Below, piece after piece: positions 7,959-15,447 of a DNA stretch of 64,000 nt (the first letter of the stretch is position 1; each line of letters begins with the position of its first letter). The stretch comes from Phycisphaerae bacterium (GTDB lineage: Bacteria > Planctomycetota > Phycisphaerae > UBA1845 > UTPLA1), in the NCBI GenBank assembly GCA_023150615.1, contig JAKLKO010000007.1, forward strand, positions 107,016-171,015. Reading direction: 5' to 3'. The notes beneath the pieces were generated by a model. That model had not been told where the DNA came from and made no database searches. It saw only the letters and a program-made list of their open reading frames with translations. The translations under genes were made by a program, and so were the position numbers.

Positions 7959-8588
7959 ATGCGTCGGATTCTGTGCGGAGGGCTGTTGGCAGCGGCGGTG
8001 CTGAGTTGGATTGCCGTGTCGTCCGGACCGGTCATCGCCGGTGATGAGCCGGGTGCGAAGACCAAGCGGCCCGATCCCGGCAGTCCGATGGACGAGGACG
8101 CGAAGAAGTATGCGGCGATGGCGGCGCCGGGCGAGCACCACAAGCACCTCGATGCGCTCGTGGGGCGCTGGAACGCCGTGGCGCGATTCTGGATGTCGCC
8201 CGATGCGACGCCGGAGGAATCAAAGGCCACGCTGACGCGCAAATGGGTGCTCGGCGGGCGATTCCTCATGCAGGAGTTCGAAGGTACCGCGATGGGCCAG
8301 CCGTTCCACGGGATCGGCTACATCGGATACGACAACACGCGGAAGCAGTATCAGACCGTCTGGATGGACACGATGGACACCGGCATGATGCGCGAGGCCG
8401 GAACCTGCGACGCGTCCGGGAAGGTCTTTACCTTTCAGAGCAAGTCGATCGATCCGGCGACCGGTCAGGAGTGCGAGATGAAGTCGATCACGCGGATCGT
8501 CAGCCCGGACAAGAACGTGTTCGAGATGTACGTCCCCGGCGCGGACGGGAAGCTCTGGCGCAACATGGAGATCGTCTACACGCGATAG
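7959..8588 (+). CDS. exported DUF1579 family protein
   Basis: A 209-residue protein with a signal peptide (MRRILCGGLLAAAVLSWIAV, cleavage near VIAGDE). DUF1579 hallmarks follow: HHKHLDALVGRWNAVARFW, WVLGGRFLMQEFEGT, FHGIGYIGYDNTRKQYQTVW and a final VFEMYV strand. The family is of unknown function with a lipocalin-like fold and is frequent in planctomycetes. AGGAG at 7947-7951 supports the ATG at 7959. A possible promoter is TTGACG (7870-7875) with ATTAAT (7892-7897), 16-bp spacing. A hairpin with a T-run at 8656-8697 ends the unit. Confidence 0.88.
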   Translation: MRRILCGGLLAAAVLSWIAVSSGPVIAGDEPGAKTKRPDPGSPMDEDAKKYAAMAAPGEHHKHLDALVGRWNAVARFWMSPDATPEESKATLTRKWVLGGRFLMQEFEGTAMGQPFHGIGYIGYDNTRKQYQTVWMDTMDTGMMREAGTCDASGKVFTFQSKSIDPATGQECEMKSITRIVSPDKNVFEMYVPGADGKLWRNMEIVYTR

Positions 8589-8655
8589 ACCGATCGAGCC
8601 GTCGTCGGCGGATTCGCGTCGAGTGCGAGCCGTCGGCAATGCCGGAAAACGCGGC

Positions 8656-8697
8656 GGCCGGCGCACGCGCGAGCGGGCGACCGGCCACCTCTTTTTT
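8656..8697 (+). terminator. probable terminator after the DUF1579 gene
   Basis: GGCCGG (8656-8661) pairs with CCGGCC (8681-8686), and six T residues follow at 8692-8697. The 5-base gap between stem and T-run makes it weaker than the other terminators in the window. Confidence 0.5.
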
Positions 8698-8705
8698 CTG
8701 CGCGG

Positions 8706-8852
8706 TCACACCGTGGGCGGCGCGAGGCCTTGCAGGATGGGCAGCAGCAGACTTGATACGAGGTTGATGACCTCGGAGACGAGTCCGAGCACCTGATCGA
8801 AGAGCGTGCCGAGCTTGAGCAGATTGTCGAGGAACGTCGAGACGGATTGCAT
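8706..8852 (-). CDS. 48-residue hydrophobic/amphipathic peptide
   Basis: A small open frame MQSVSTFLDNLLKLGTLFDQ, then VLGLVSEVINLVSSLLLPIL, ending QGLAPPTV. It has almost no charged residues and would form one long amphipathic or membrane helix. No family is recognised. The ATG at 8852 was preferred because the hydrophobic segment follows directly; an in-frame ATG at 8933 would add a poor 27-residue extension. A possible -10 TATACC on the minus strand lies at 8906-8901. It could be a small membrane protein or a leader peptide. Its coding status is supported only by composition and clean boundaries. Confidence 0.45.
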   Translation of the reverse strand: MQSVSTFLDNLLKLGTLFDQVLGLVSEVINLVSSLLLPILQGLAPPTV

Positions 8853-9017
8853 CGTGTGGTGCTCCGGCCCGGCGTTTGCGGATCGCCGCCGGGCGACAGG
8901 GGTATATCGGTAGAGCGCCCGGCACGAATGCACCCCTCGCTCCGCCGCGCGCGGGCGCGAAGCGTGCGCGTCCGATATCCGCGCGGCGCGGGGTCGAGCG
9001 TGGAATGACGTCGGGGG

Positions 9018-10241
9018 TCAACTCGCCATGGCAGCGAGGAAATCGGGATTGCTCTTGTTCTTTTCGAGTTCTCGCACGAGCGTCTCGATCTGTGCCGTCG
9101 GCGGCATCGTCAGTAATCGCCGGCGCAGGCGGTAGACCTTCTGGAGGTTGGCCGGGCCGAGCAGCAATTCCTCCTTGCGAGTGCCGCTCTGCGCCAGGTC
9201 CATCGCGGGCCAGATCCGCAGGTTCGCCAGCTCGCGCGTCAGCACCAGCTCCATGTTCCCCGTGCCCTTGAATTCCTGAAAGATGAAGTCGTCCATGCGG
9301 CTGCCGGTCTCGATCAGGACTGACGCGATGATCGTCAGGCTCCCGCCGTGCTCAATCTTCCGCGCCGCACCGAACATTGCCTTCGGCTCGATGAGCGCCC
9401 GGATGTCGAGCCCGCCGGTCATCGTGCGGCCGCTGCTGCCGATGTTCGTGTTGAATGCGCGTCCGAGCCGCGTCAGTGAATCGAGCAGGATCAGCACGTC
9501 GCGTCCGCACTCGACATAGCGCCGGGCCTTTTCGATCATCAGCCGCGCGATGCGGATGTGCCGCGGCGCGTCCTGGTCATTGCTCGAATAGACGACTTCT
9601 GGTGCGTTCCGCTCCCAGCCCGACTCCTCGGCGCACAGCGCCCGGCGCATTTCGGTGACCTCCTCCGGCCGCTCATCGACGAGCAGCATCATGAGCAGGA
9701 TTTCCGGGTGGTTTTTTATGATCGCGTGCGCGATCTGCTTGAGCAGGACGGTCTTGCCCGTCCGCGGTGGCGCGACGATCAGGCCGCGCTGGCCTTTGCC
9801 GATCGGCGTCATCAGGTCGATCACGCGCGTGGTCGTGGGACCGCCGTCCGTCTCGAGCCGGATCGGCTCGATCGGATCGATCACCGTCAGCTCCTCGATC
9901 GGCGACAATCTTGCGTAGTCGTCCGGCGACAGTCCGTTGATCGAGAGCGCTTGCTCGATCCGTTGCGCTCCCTTGTGCTTCTGCGGCGGTGCGATCCGCG
10001 CCTCGATCGACTCCCCACCGCGGAGCCGATGCTGCGCGATCAGGTTGGCCGGGACGACCGGGTCGCCGGGCTGCACGGCGTAGTTCTTCGCCTGCAAGCG
10101 GAGCACACCGTCCTGTTTCGGTCCGATCTCAAGCGTGCCGACGAGCGGCACGTTTGCCGGGTGATGTACGGCCGGGGCCGGTTGGAGATGGTGCGGTCGG
10201 CCACGATCATGGCGACGCTGGGCTGTAAATCGTCTTCTCAT
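9018..10241 (-). CDS. rho: transcription termination factor Rho
   Basis: Hexameric RNA-dependent ATPase that ends transcription. The P-loop APPRTGKT is at about residues 157-165, followed by LLVDERPEEVTEM, the EKARRYVECGRDVLILLDSL segment, the Q-loop region around SSGRTMTGGLD, and the DFIFQEFKGTGNMEL region. The primary RNA-binding cold-shock-like domain (PLVGTLEIGPKQDGVLRLQ) is present. The helical Rho_N domain seems absent: only about 30 Arg/His/Pro-rich residues precede the RNA-binding domain. At 407 residues it is slightly shorter than Escherichia coli Rho. The start at 10241 is uncertain, since no close ribosome binding site is seen. A hairpin TTCCGC/GCGGAA at 10280-10295 lies in its likely leader. 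Confidence 0.95.
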   Translation of the reverse strand: MRRRFTAQRRHDRGRPHHLQPAPAVHHPANVPLVGTLEIGPKQDGVLRLQAKNYAVQPGDPVVPANLIAQHRLRGGESIEARIAPPQKHKGAQRIEQALSINGLSPDDYARLSPIEELTVIDPIEPIRLETDGGPTTTRVIDLMTPIGKGQRGLIVAPPRTGKTVLLKQIAHAIIKNHPEILLMMLLVDERPEEVTEMRRALCAEESGWERNAPEVVYSSNDQDAPRHIRIARLMIEKARRYVECGRDVLILLDSLTRLGRAFNTNIGSSGRTMTGGLDIRALIEPKAMFGAARKIEHGGSLTIIASVLIETGSRMDDFIFQEFKGTGNMELVLTRELANLRIWPAMDLAQSGTRKEELLLGPANLQKVYRLRRRLLTMPPTAQIETLVRELEKNKSNPDFLAAMAS

Positions 10242-10336
10242 AAGGTAATAGCTGTTGTCCTTTGCGAGTTTTCTGCATATTCCGCAAGGGCGGAAAAATT
10301 GTCATAACCGCGCTTGCACGTCATTTGGCGGCGTGG

Positions 10337-10342
10337 TAGGGT
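10337..10342 (+). promoter_or_regulatory. possible -10 (TAGGGT) of a candidate small RNA
   Basis: TAGGGT at 10337-10342 lies 17 bp after TTGCAC at 10314-10319, a partial -35 match. Transcription would begin near 10349, with the first terminator 60-100 bases downstream and no gene between. Confidence 0.35.
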
Positions 10343-10348
10343 GCCGCC

Positions 10349-10448
10349 CCTCGATACGAAGATTTCTTCGGCCCGCGCAGGCCGATCACGAGCTCTTTCC
10401 CCTCCGGAAAGCACCCGTTCGCTGAATGCGGCGGGTGTTTTCTTTTTT
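10349..10448 (+). ncRNA. candidate small structured RNA (about 100 nt)
   Basis: A plus-strand segment without an open frame, lying between rho and acylphosphatase, which are both on the minus strand. It contains four successive stems: CGAAG/CTTCG (10357-10370), GGCC/GGCC (10370-10383), CTTTCC/GGAAAG (10395-10411) and CACCCG/CGGGTG (10412-10437). The last is followed by a T-tract, TTTTcTTTTTT, at 10438-10448. An intrinsic terminator facing away from any annotated gene implies a transcript of its own. It does not match 4.5S, 6S, tmRNA or RNase P RNA by eye. The 5' end is estimated from the promoter-like element and may be off by several bases. Alternatives are an antisense or attenuator role for acylphosphatase. 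Confidence 0.4.
10412..10448 (+). terminator. orphan intrinsic terminator
   Basis: CACCCG (10412-10417) pairs with CGGGTG (10432-10437) across a 14-base loop, followed by TTTTcTTTTTT. It is oriented on the plus strand, where no protein gene precedes it. On the minus strand the hairpin is followed by CTTTCC, so it is not a good terminator for acylphosphatase. Confidence 0.65.
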
Positions 10449-10475
10449 CACGGTGCGTTCCGGACGCGCGTCGCG

Positions 10476-10835
10476 TCAGAAGCGAATCTCAAATCCGCGA
10501 AACTCGCCCGTCGCTGGGGACGCTGTCTCGTGAACGTCTCGGATGGACGCGCCGAACGTATCGCGGAGCCGGCGGACCAGCCGGTCGATCTCGTCCGGCG
10601 GACCTTCGACGACGGTTTCGACGCGGCCGTCGGCCAGGTTTCGCACGTATCCGGCGACCGGCAGTGTACGGGCGACGTTGCAGGTCGTATACCGGAAGCC
10701 GACGCCCTGCACGCGTCCGGAGAACAGGATCGTCCGGCGGGTGCGGGCGTCTCGATAGTTGTCAGCGGCTGGATGATCGGTCACCGAATATCCGTTTGTG
10801 TCATCGTGCTGCGCCGTGCATCGACCGCGGTCCAT
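10476..10835 (-). CDS. acyP: acylphosphatase
   Basis: Small enzyme that hydrolyses acyl phosphates. The catalytic loop GRVQGVGFRYT supplies the phosphate-binding Arg, and GYVRNLADGRVETVVEG contains the catalytic Asn. The C-terminal helix (PPDEIDRLVRRLRDTFG) and final strand FRGFEIRF complete the fold. About 30 poorly conserved residues precede the core, so the true start may lie downstream of 10835, near the RRTILFSG strand. A TAGAAT -10 box lies on the minus strand at 10878-10873. The gene is unlinked to other metabolic genes here. Confidence 0.9.
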   Translation of the reverse strand: MDRGRCTAQHDDTNGYSVTDHPAADNYRDARTRRTILFSGRVQGVGFRYTTCNVARTLPVAGYVRNLADGRVETVVEGPPDEIDRLVRRLRDTFGASIRDVHETASPATGEFRGFEIRF

Positions 10836-10871
10836 GCGGCGAAGCGGCTTGAGCGGAACGCCGGCCGCTTC

Positions 10872-10878
10872 TATTCTA
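10872..10878. promoter_or_regulatory. bidirectional -10 element TATTCTA
   Basis: The minus-strand reading TAGAAT (10878-10873) fits the acylphosphatase gene. The plus-strand reading TATTCT (10872-10877) would give the ribosomal-type gene at 10908 a leader of about 23 bases containing AGGAGA at 10895-10900. The same heptamer occurs between the divergent pair near 6860. Confidence 0.45.
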
Positions 10879-10907
10879 CCGTAACGAATTCACCAGGAGA
10901 ACCGGCG

Positions 10908-11012
10908 ATGTACAAGAAGCGACGACTGGCCGTCCGCAAGCACCGCAAGCGAATGCTCCGTCTGAAGGCCAAGGCCCGGGCACGGCGGACCTCGGCCGCG
11001 TCCAAGAAGTAA
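10908..11012 (+). CDS. 34-residue basic ribosome-associated protein (AURKAIP1/COX24 type)
   Basis: The tiny protein MYKKRRLAVRKHRKRMLRLK, then AKARARRTSAASKK. The KKRR...HRKRMLRLK pattern fits the AURKAIP1/COX24 domain, which includes mitochondrial mS38 and the small bacterial subunit protein bS22. It is therefore probably a structural protein of the small ribosomal subunit, bound to rRNA through its Arg/Lys residues. AGGAGA at 10895-10900 supports the ATG at 10908. It has its own promoter-like element and ends 24 bp before the convergent hsp20 gene. Confidence 0.8.
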   Translation: MYKKRRLAVRKHRKRMLRLKAKARARRTSAASKK

Positions 11013-11035
11013 ACGCCGACTCGTTCGGCGGCGGG

Positions 11036-11503
11036 TCAGATCGCCTCGTCGGGCACGGCGACCTTGACGGTCCGCGGGGCGGCGCCGGACTTCTTCGGAA
11101 TCTCCACCTCCAGCACTCCGTTTGCGCACTGCGCCGTGATCCGTTCGACGTCGACTGCGTCCGGCAGATCGATTCGCCGCTGGAATGACCCGAAGCGGCA
11201 TTCGGCGCGGAGGTATCGTCGATCCTCGCCGGGCTTGCGCGTCGCCGGCTTGACGCCCTTGATCGTCAGCACGCGCTCGAGCATCGAGACCTCGACGTCG
11301 CGCCCGGTCAGCCCCGGGACCTCGACGCGGACCACGTAGCGCAGCGGCTCATCGACCACGTCGACGTGCGGCGCCCAGTCCTGCCCATCGAGCGGCGGTG
11401 TCGACAGGCCGCCGTGCCAGAGCCGCTCGAGGATCTGATCGAACTCGTTCTGGAGATCGCGCAGGCTCAAGGCGCGATCGCGTGAAAACGGATTGACGTT
11501 CAT
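11036..11503 (-). CDS. Hsp20/alpha-crystallin family small heat-shock protein
   Basis: ATP-independent holdase chaperone of 155 residues. The N-terminal arm (MNVNPFSRDRALSLRDLQNE) is followed by the alpha-crystallin domain from HVDVVDEPLRYVVRVEVPGL through LTIKGVK to FQRRIDLPDAVD, with the conserved NGVLEVEIPK near the end. The ATG at 11503 has a strong GGAGAGG upstream. An in-frame upstream ATG at 11644 would add an unlikely Arg-rich 47 residues. The gene is 59 bp downstream of the DUF4846 gene on the same strand. No CIRCE-type inverted repeat is seen before it. Confidence 0.93.
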   Translation of the reverse strand: MNVNPFSRDRALSLRDLQNEFDQILERLWHGGLSTPPLDGQDWAPHVDVVDEPLRYVVRVEVPGLTGRDVEVSMLERVLTIKGVKPATRKPGEDRRYLRAECRFGSFQRRIDLPDAVDVERITAQCANGVLEVEIPKKSGAAPRTVKVAVPDEAI

Positions 11504-11562
11504 GGCACCTCTCCCGAGCGGCCCCACCGCGATCGCGCGGTCGGACCGCTCACGTCGTCGAC

Positions 11563-12531
11563 TTACCAGCGGCGCAGCGAGCGCAGCTTGACCGTTCCGA
11601 TGGTCGGGATCCGCACGTCTTCTCCGGCGCGCAACTCGTGCCACGCGCCCTGCGGTCCGGCGCGGATCACGTGAAACGTCTGCGCCGGCGACCCTCCCTG
11701 GCCGAGCAGCGCGCGAACGCGCCCGGCCGGATCGGTCGCCAGATCGAGCACGAGGATGGCGTGTCCCGGTCGACCGGGCAGCACGAACACGTCGCCGGGT
11801 TGTACGGTTTCATCGGCCACCGGCCGCGTGTCGTGCATCAGGCTGTAGACCGACGCGTAGCGGAAAAGCGTCTCAACGTATCCGGCGAACGAGGCCCGCG
11901 AGCGATCGGGCGGGTCTCCGGCGGACCACGTGACGTTGCGGCCGCGGACCGTCGGTCGTTCCCCGGCGGCCCAGCGCTGGAACGGAAACAGATCGCCGTT
12001 CGTGAAGTGGAAGTTGATCGCGTCAAGATGCTGGAGCGACCAGAGGTATTCCGCCCGCAGGCGCAGGACAATGCACGGCGCAATGAGGAGATTGGCATTC
12101 CCCGGTTGCAGGTCGATCACCGCGGCGAGATCGGGCGCATCGGCGGGTTTGACGATGGTTCGATTTCCGGCCCGGACGGGCGTCCCGGCCGGGCGGACTG
12201 GCAGGTTCCGAAGCCACTGCCCGAAGCTGGCCGGCTCGAGCGCGACGCGCGCAAAGCCGTCGGGCGGCGGGATGCGCTCGGCCAGCGGGGTGTAGTTTTT
12301 CGCCGCGGCGCGCGACAGCCATGCGTAGGCGGCAGCGCCGGACGGTTGCGCGGGTTCCGCGGTCCGTTGCGGGATCGACTGGCGATGCGTGGCCGCGTTG
12401 ACCGGCGCGGGCGTCGGAACGTGGATGCGCGAGACCAGCGCGAGCACGACGAGGACGGCGACGGCGATCCAGAGTCCGGAGTGCTGCGGAAAGGGATCGC
12501 CCGCACGTCGGATTTGCTCGGAACTCAGCAC
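11563..12531 (-). CDS. DUF4846 domain protein, membrane-anchored
   Basis: A 322-residue protein with one N-terminal membrane helix (LWIAVAVLVVLALVSRI), so the bulk is probably periplasmic. The DUF4846 features are present: WLSRAAAKNYTPLAERIPPP, FGQWLRNLPV, VIDLQPGNANL, INFHFTNGDLFPFQRWAAGE and GHAILVLDLATD. The family is of unknown function; the strand-rich core with PGDVFVLPGRPGHAILV recalls papain-like or NlpC-like folds, but a catalytic set is not assigned. A TACAAT -10 box lies at 12555-12550 on the minus strand, giving a leader of about 11 bases. It is divergent from nothing: the two-component genes precede it on the same strand. Confidence 0.85.
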   Translation of the reverse strand: MLSSEQIRRAGDPFPQHSGLWIAVAVLVVLALVSRIHVPTPAPVNAATHRQSIPQRTAEPAQPSGAAAYAWLSRAAAKNYTPLAERIPPPDGFARVALEPASFGQWLRNLPVRPAGTPVRAGNRTIVKPADAPDLAAVIDLQPGNANLLIAPCIVLRLRAEYLWSLQHLDAINFHFTNGDLFPFQRWAAGERPTVRGRNVTWSAGDPPDRSRASFAGYVETLFRYASVYSLMHDTRPVADETVQPGDVFVLPGRPGHAILVLDLATDPAGRVRALLGQGGSPAQTFHVIRAGPQGAWHELRAGEDVRIPTIGTVKLRSLRRW

Positions 12532-12549
12532 GGCGCACCTTTCGTCAGG

Positions 12550-12555
12550 ATTGTA
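12550..12555 (-). promoter_or_regulatory. -10 element TACAAT of the DUF4846 gene
   Basis: TACAAT on the minus strand lies 18 bases before the start codon at 12531. No -35 is evident. Confidence 0.45.
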
Positions 12556-12586
12556 CGCGCCGGCGGCGCAGGCGGCGAGAACCGCC

Positions 12587-14053
<1,467 letters not shown>

Positions 14054-14059
14054 GACGTA

Positions 14060-15247
14060 TTACTCCTGTTCCGGCGTTCGCGCGGCAGTGCGCGACGCGG
14101 GCGCTGGGATTTGCACGGAGAACACCGCGCCGCGGCCGTCGGTTCGGTTCGCGGCGGTGATGCGACCGCCGAGTCGCTCGACCAGTTCGCGGCACACGGC
14201 CAGGCCGAGGCCGGTGCCCTGGCCCGGCGGTTTTGTGGTGAAGAACGGTTCGAAGAGTTGCTCGACGTTGTCGGGCAGTCCGGTGCCGGTGTCTTCGAAG
14301 CGGATGACGGCGTGATGCGCGTCGAGCGCGGTGGTGATGGTGAGCGTGCCGCCGTCGGCCATGGCGTCGATGGCGTTCTTGATGAGGTTGCAGAAGACCT
14401 GGTAGAGACTGTTGCCGCGGATGACCGGCATGTGCGCGGCCTTGAAGTGGCAGAGGATCGAGACGCTGCGTTCCGCGGCGCTGCCCTCGAGTGTGCGCAC
14501 CGCCTCCTCGACGATCTTGTTGATGTTGCCGTCGGCGACGGCGGGCGGCGCGTTGCGCGAGAACTCGAGCAGCGAGCGGACGACCTGCACCATGCGGAGC
14601 GTGCCATCACGGGCGCTGGCGAGGTAGTTCCGCAGCGACTCGCTGTGATCGCGCTCCGCGATGCGCAGCGCGAGATTGAGATACCGCAGGATGCCGTCGA
14701 GCGGGTTGTTCAGCTCATGGGCGACCGTCGCGCACAGCTTGCCGACGGCCGCGAGGCGCTCGGACACGGCCAGTCGCTGCTCCATCGTAGTGCGCGCCGT
14801 GACGTCCTCGAGGACGATCAGCCCGATGCGCGGCGCTGCGCCGTCGCCCGCGGGCAGCGCGGCGCACAGCACGTTGACGAATCGATCCGGCTGGCCGTCG
14901 GCACGGAGCATGACGGCGTCAAACCGCGTGGGCCACGTCGATCGCAGCACCGCGCGTAGCGACGCCGACCAGTCCTGGTAGCGGCTTTCGACGGAGGCCA
15001 GCGCGAGCGCCTGCGACACTTCGTCCGCGTCGGGCAGCAAACAGGTTGCGGTGTAATTGCGGGCCAGCACCCGGAGATCGCCGTCGTACAGCAGCAAGCC
15101 CAGGCCCAGCGACTCGAAGAGCGTGTTGAGCAGCGGGTCGAGCGTTGGCGCGGCTGCGCCGTCCGCCGGCGCGTCGGATGCGGTCGTGCGGGTCGTCGGC
15201 GTGAGCATGGACGAGTCCGTCGGTTGCGCGTTGCGTGTCGGCGACAT
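14060..15247 (-). CDS. PAS domain sensor histidine kinase
   Basis: Cognate kinase of the adjacent NtrC-type regulator. An N-terminal PAS-like domain (LFESLGLGLLLYDGDLRVLA through GLIVLEDVTART) precedes a dimerisation helix with the phosphorylated His in VAHELNNPLDG (about residue 177). The ATPase domain follows, with N box NLIKNAIDA, G1 DTGTGLPD, F box FEPFFTTK and G2 GTGLGLAV. No membrane segment is seen, so it senses a cytoplasmic signal. The start is uncertain: in-frame ATGs at 15277 and 15208 are alternatives and no ribosome binding site decides. The gene is divergent from the membrane protein gene at 15448. Confidence 0.93.
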   Translation of the reverse strand: MSPTRNAQPTDSSMLTPTTRTTASDAPADGAAAPTLDPLLNTLFESLGLGLLLYDGDLRVLARNYTATCLLPDADEVSQALALASVESRYQDWSASLRAVLRSTWPTRFDAVMLRADGQPDRFVNVLCAALPAGDGAAPRIGLIVLEDVTARTTMEQRLAVSERLAAVGKLCATVAHELNNPLDGILRYLNLALRIAERDHSESLRNYLASARDGTLRMVQVVRSLLEFSRNAPPAVADGNINKIVEEAVRTLEGSAAERSVSILCHFKAAHMPVIRGNSLYQVFCNLIKNAIDAMADGGTLTITTALDAHHAVIRFEDTGTGLPDNVEQLFEPFFTTKPPGQGTGLGLAVCRELVERLGGRITAANRTDGRGAVFSVQIPAPASRTAARTPEQE

Positions 15248-15431
15248 GCCGCAAGGAATATCGACGTTCGGGCGCATCGATGAAGCTAATTGTGGCGAAA
15301 AGGCAACGCGCGACGTTGCCGCATCGCGACAGACGGCGGCAATCGTTGCGCATCGCGGCCGTCTTGCTCCGCGTGATGGTCGGCGAAGTCCGAGAACCGC
15401 GCCGCAACTCGCCGCGACCCGGCGCGTTCGC

Positions 15432-15437
15432 TACACT
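15432..15437 (+). promoter_or_regulatory. -10 element TACACT, short or absent leader
   Basis: TACACT ends 10 bases before the ATG at 15448, so the mRNA leader would be only about 4 bases. No ribosome binding site is visible between them. Confidence 0.45.
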
Positions 15438-15447
15438 GCCGCGTCAC

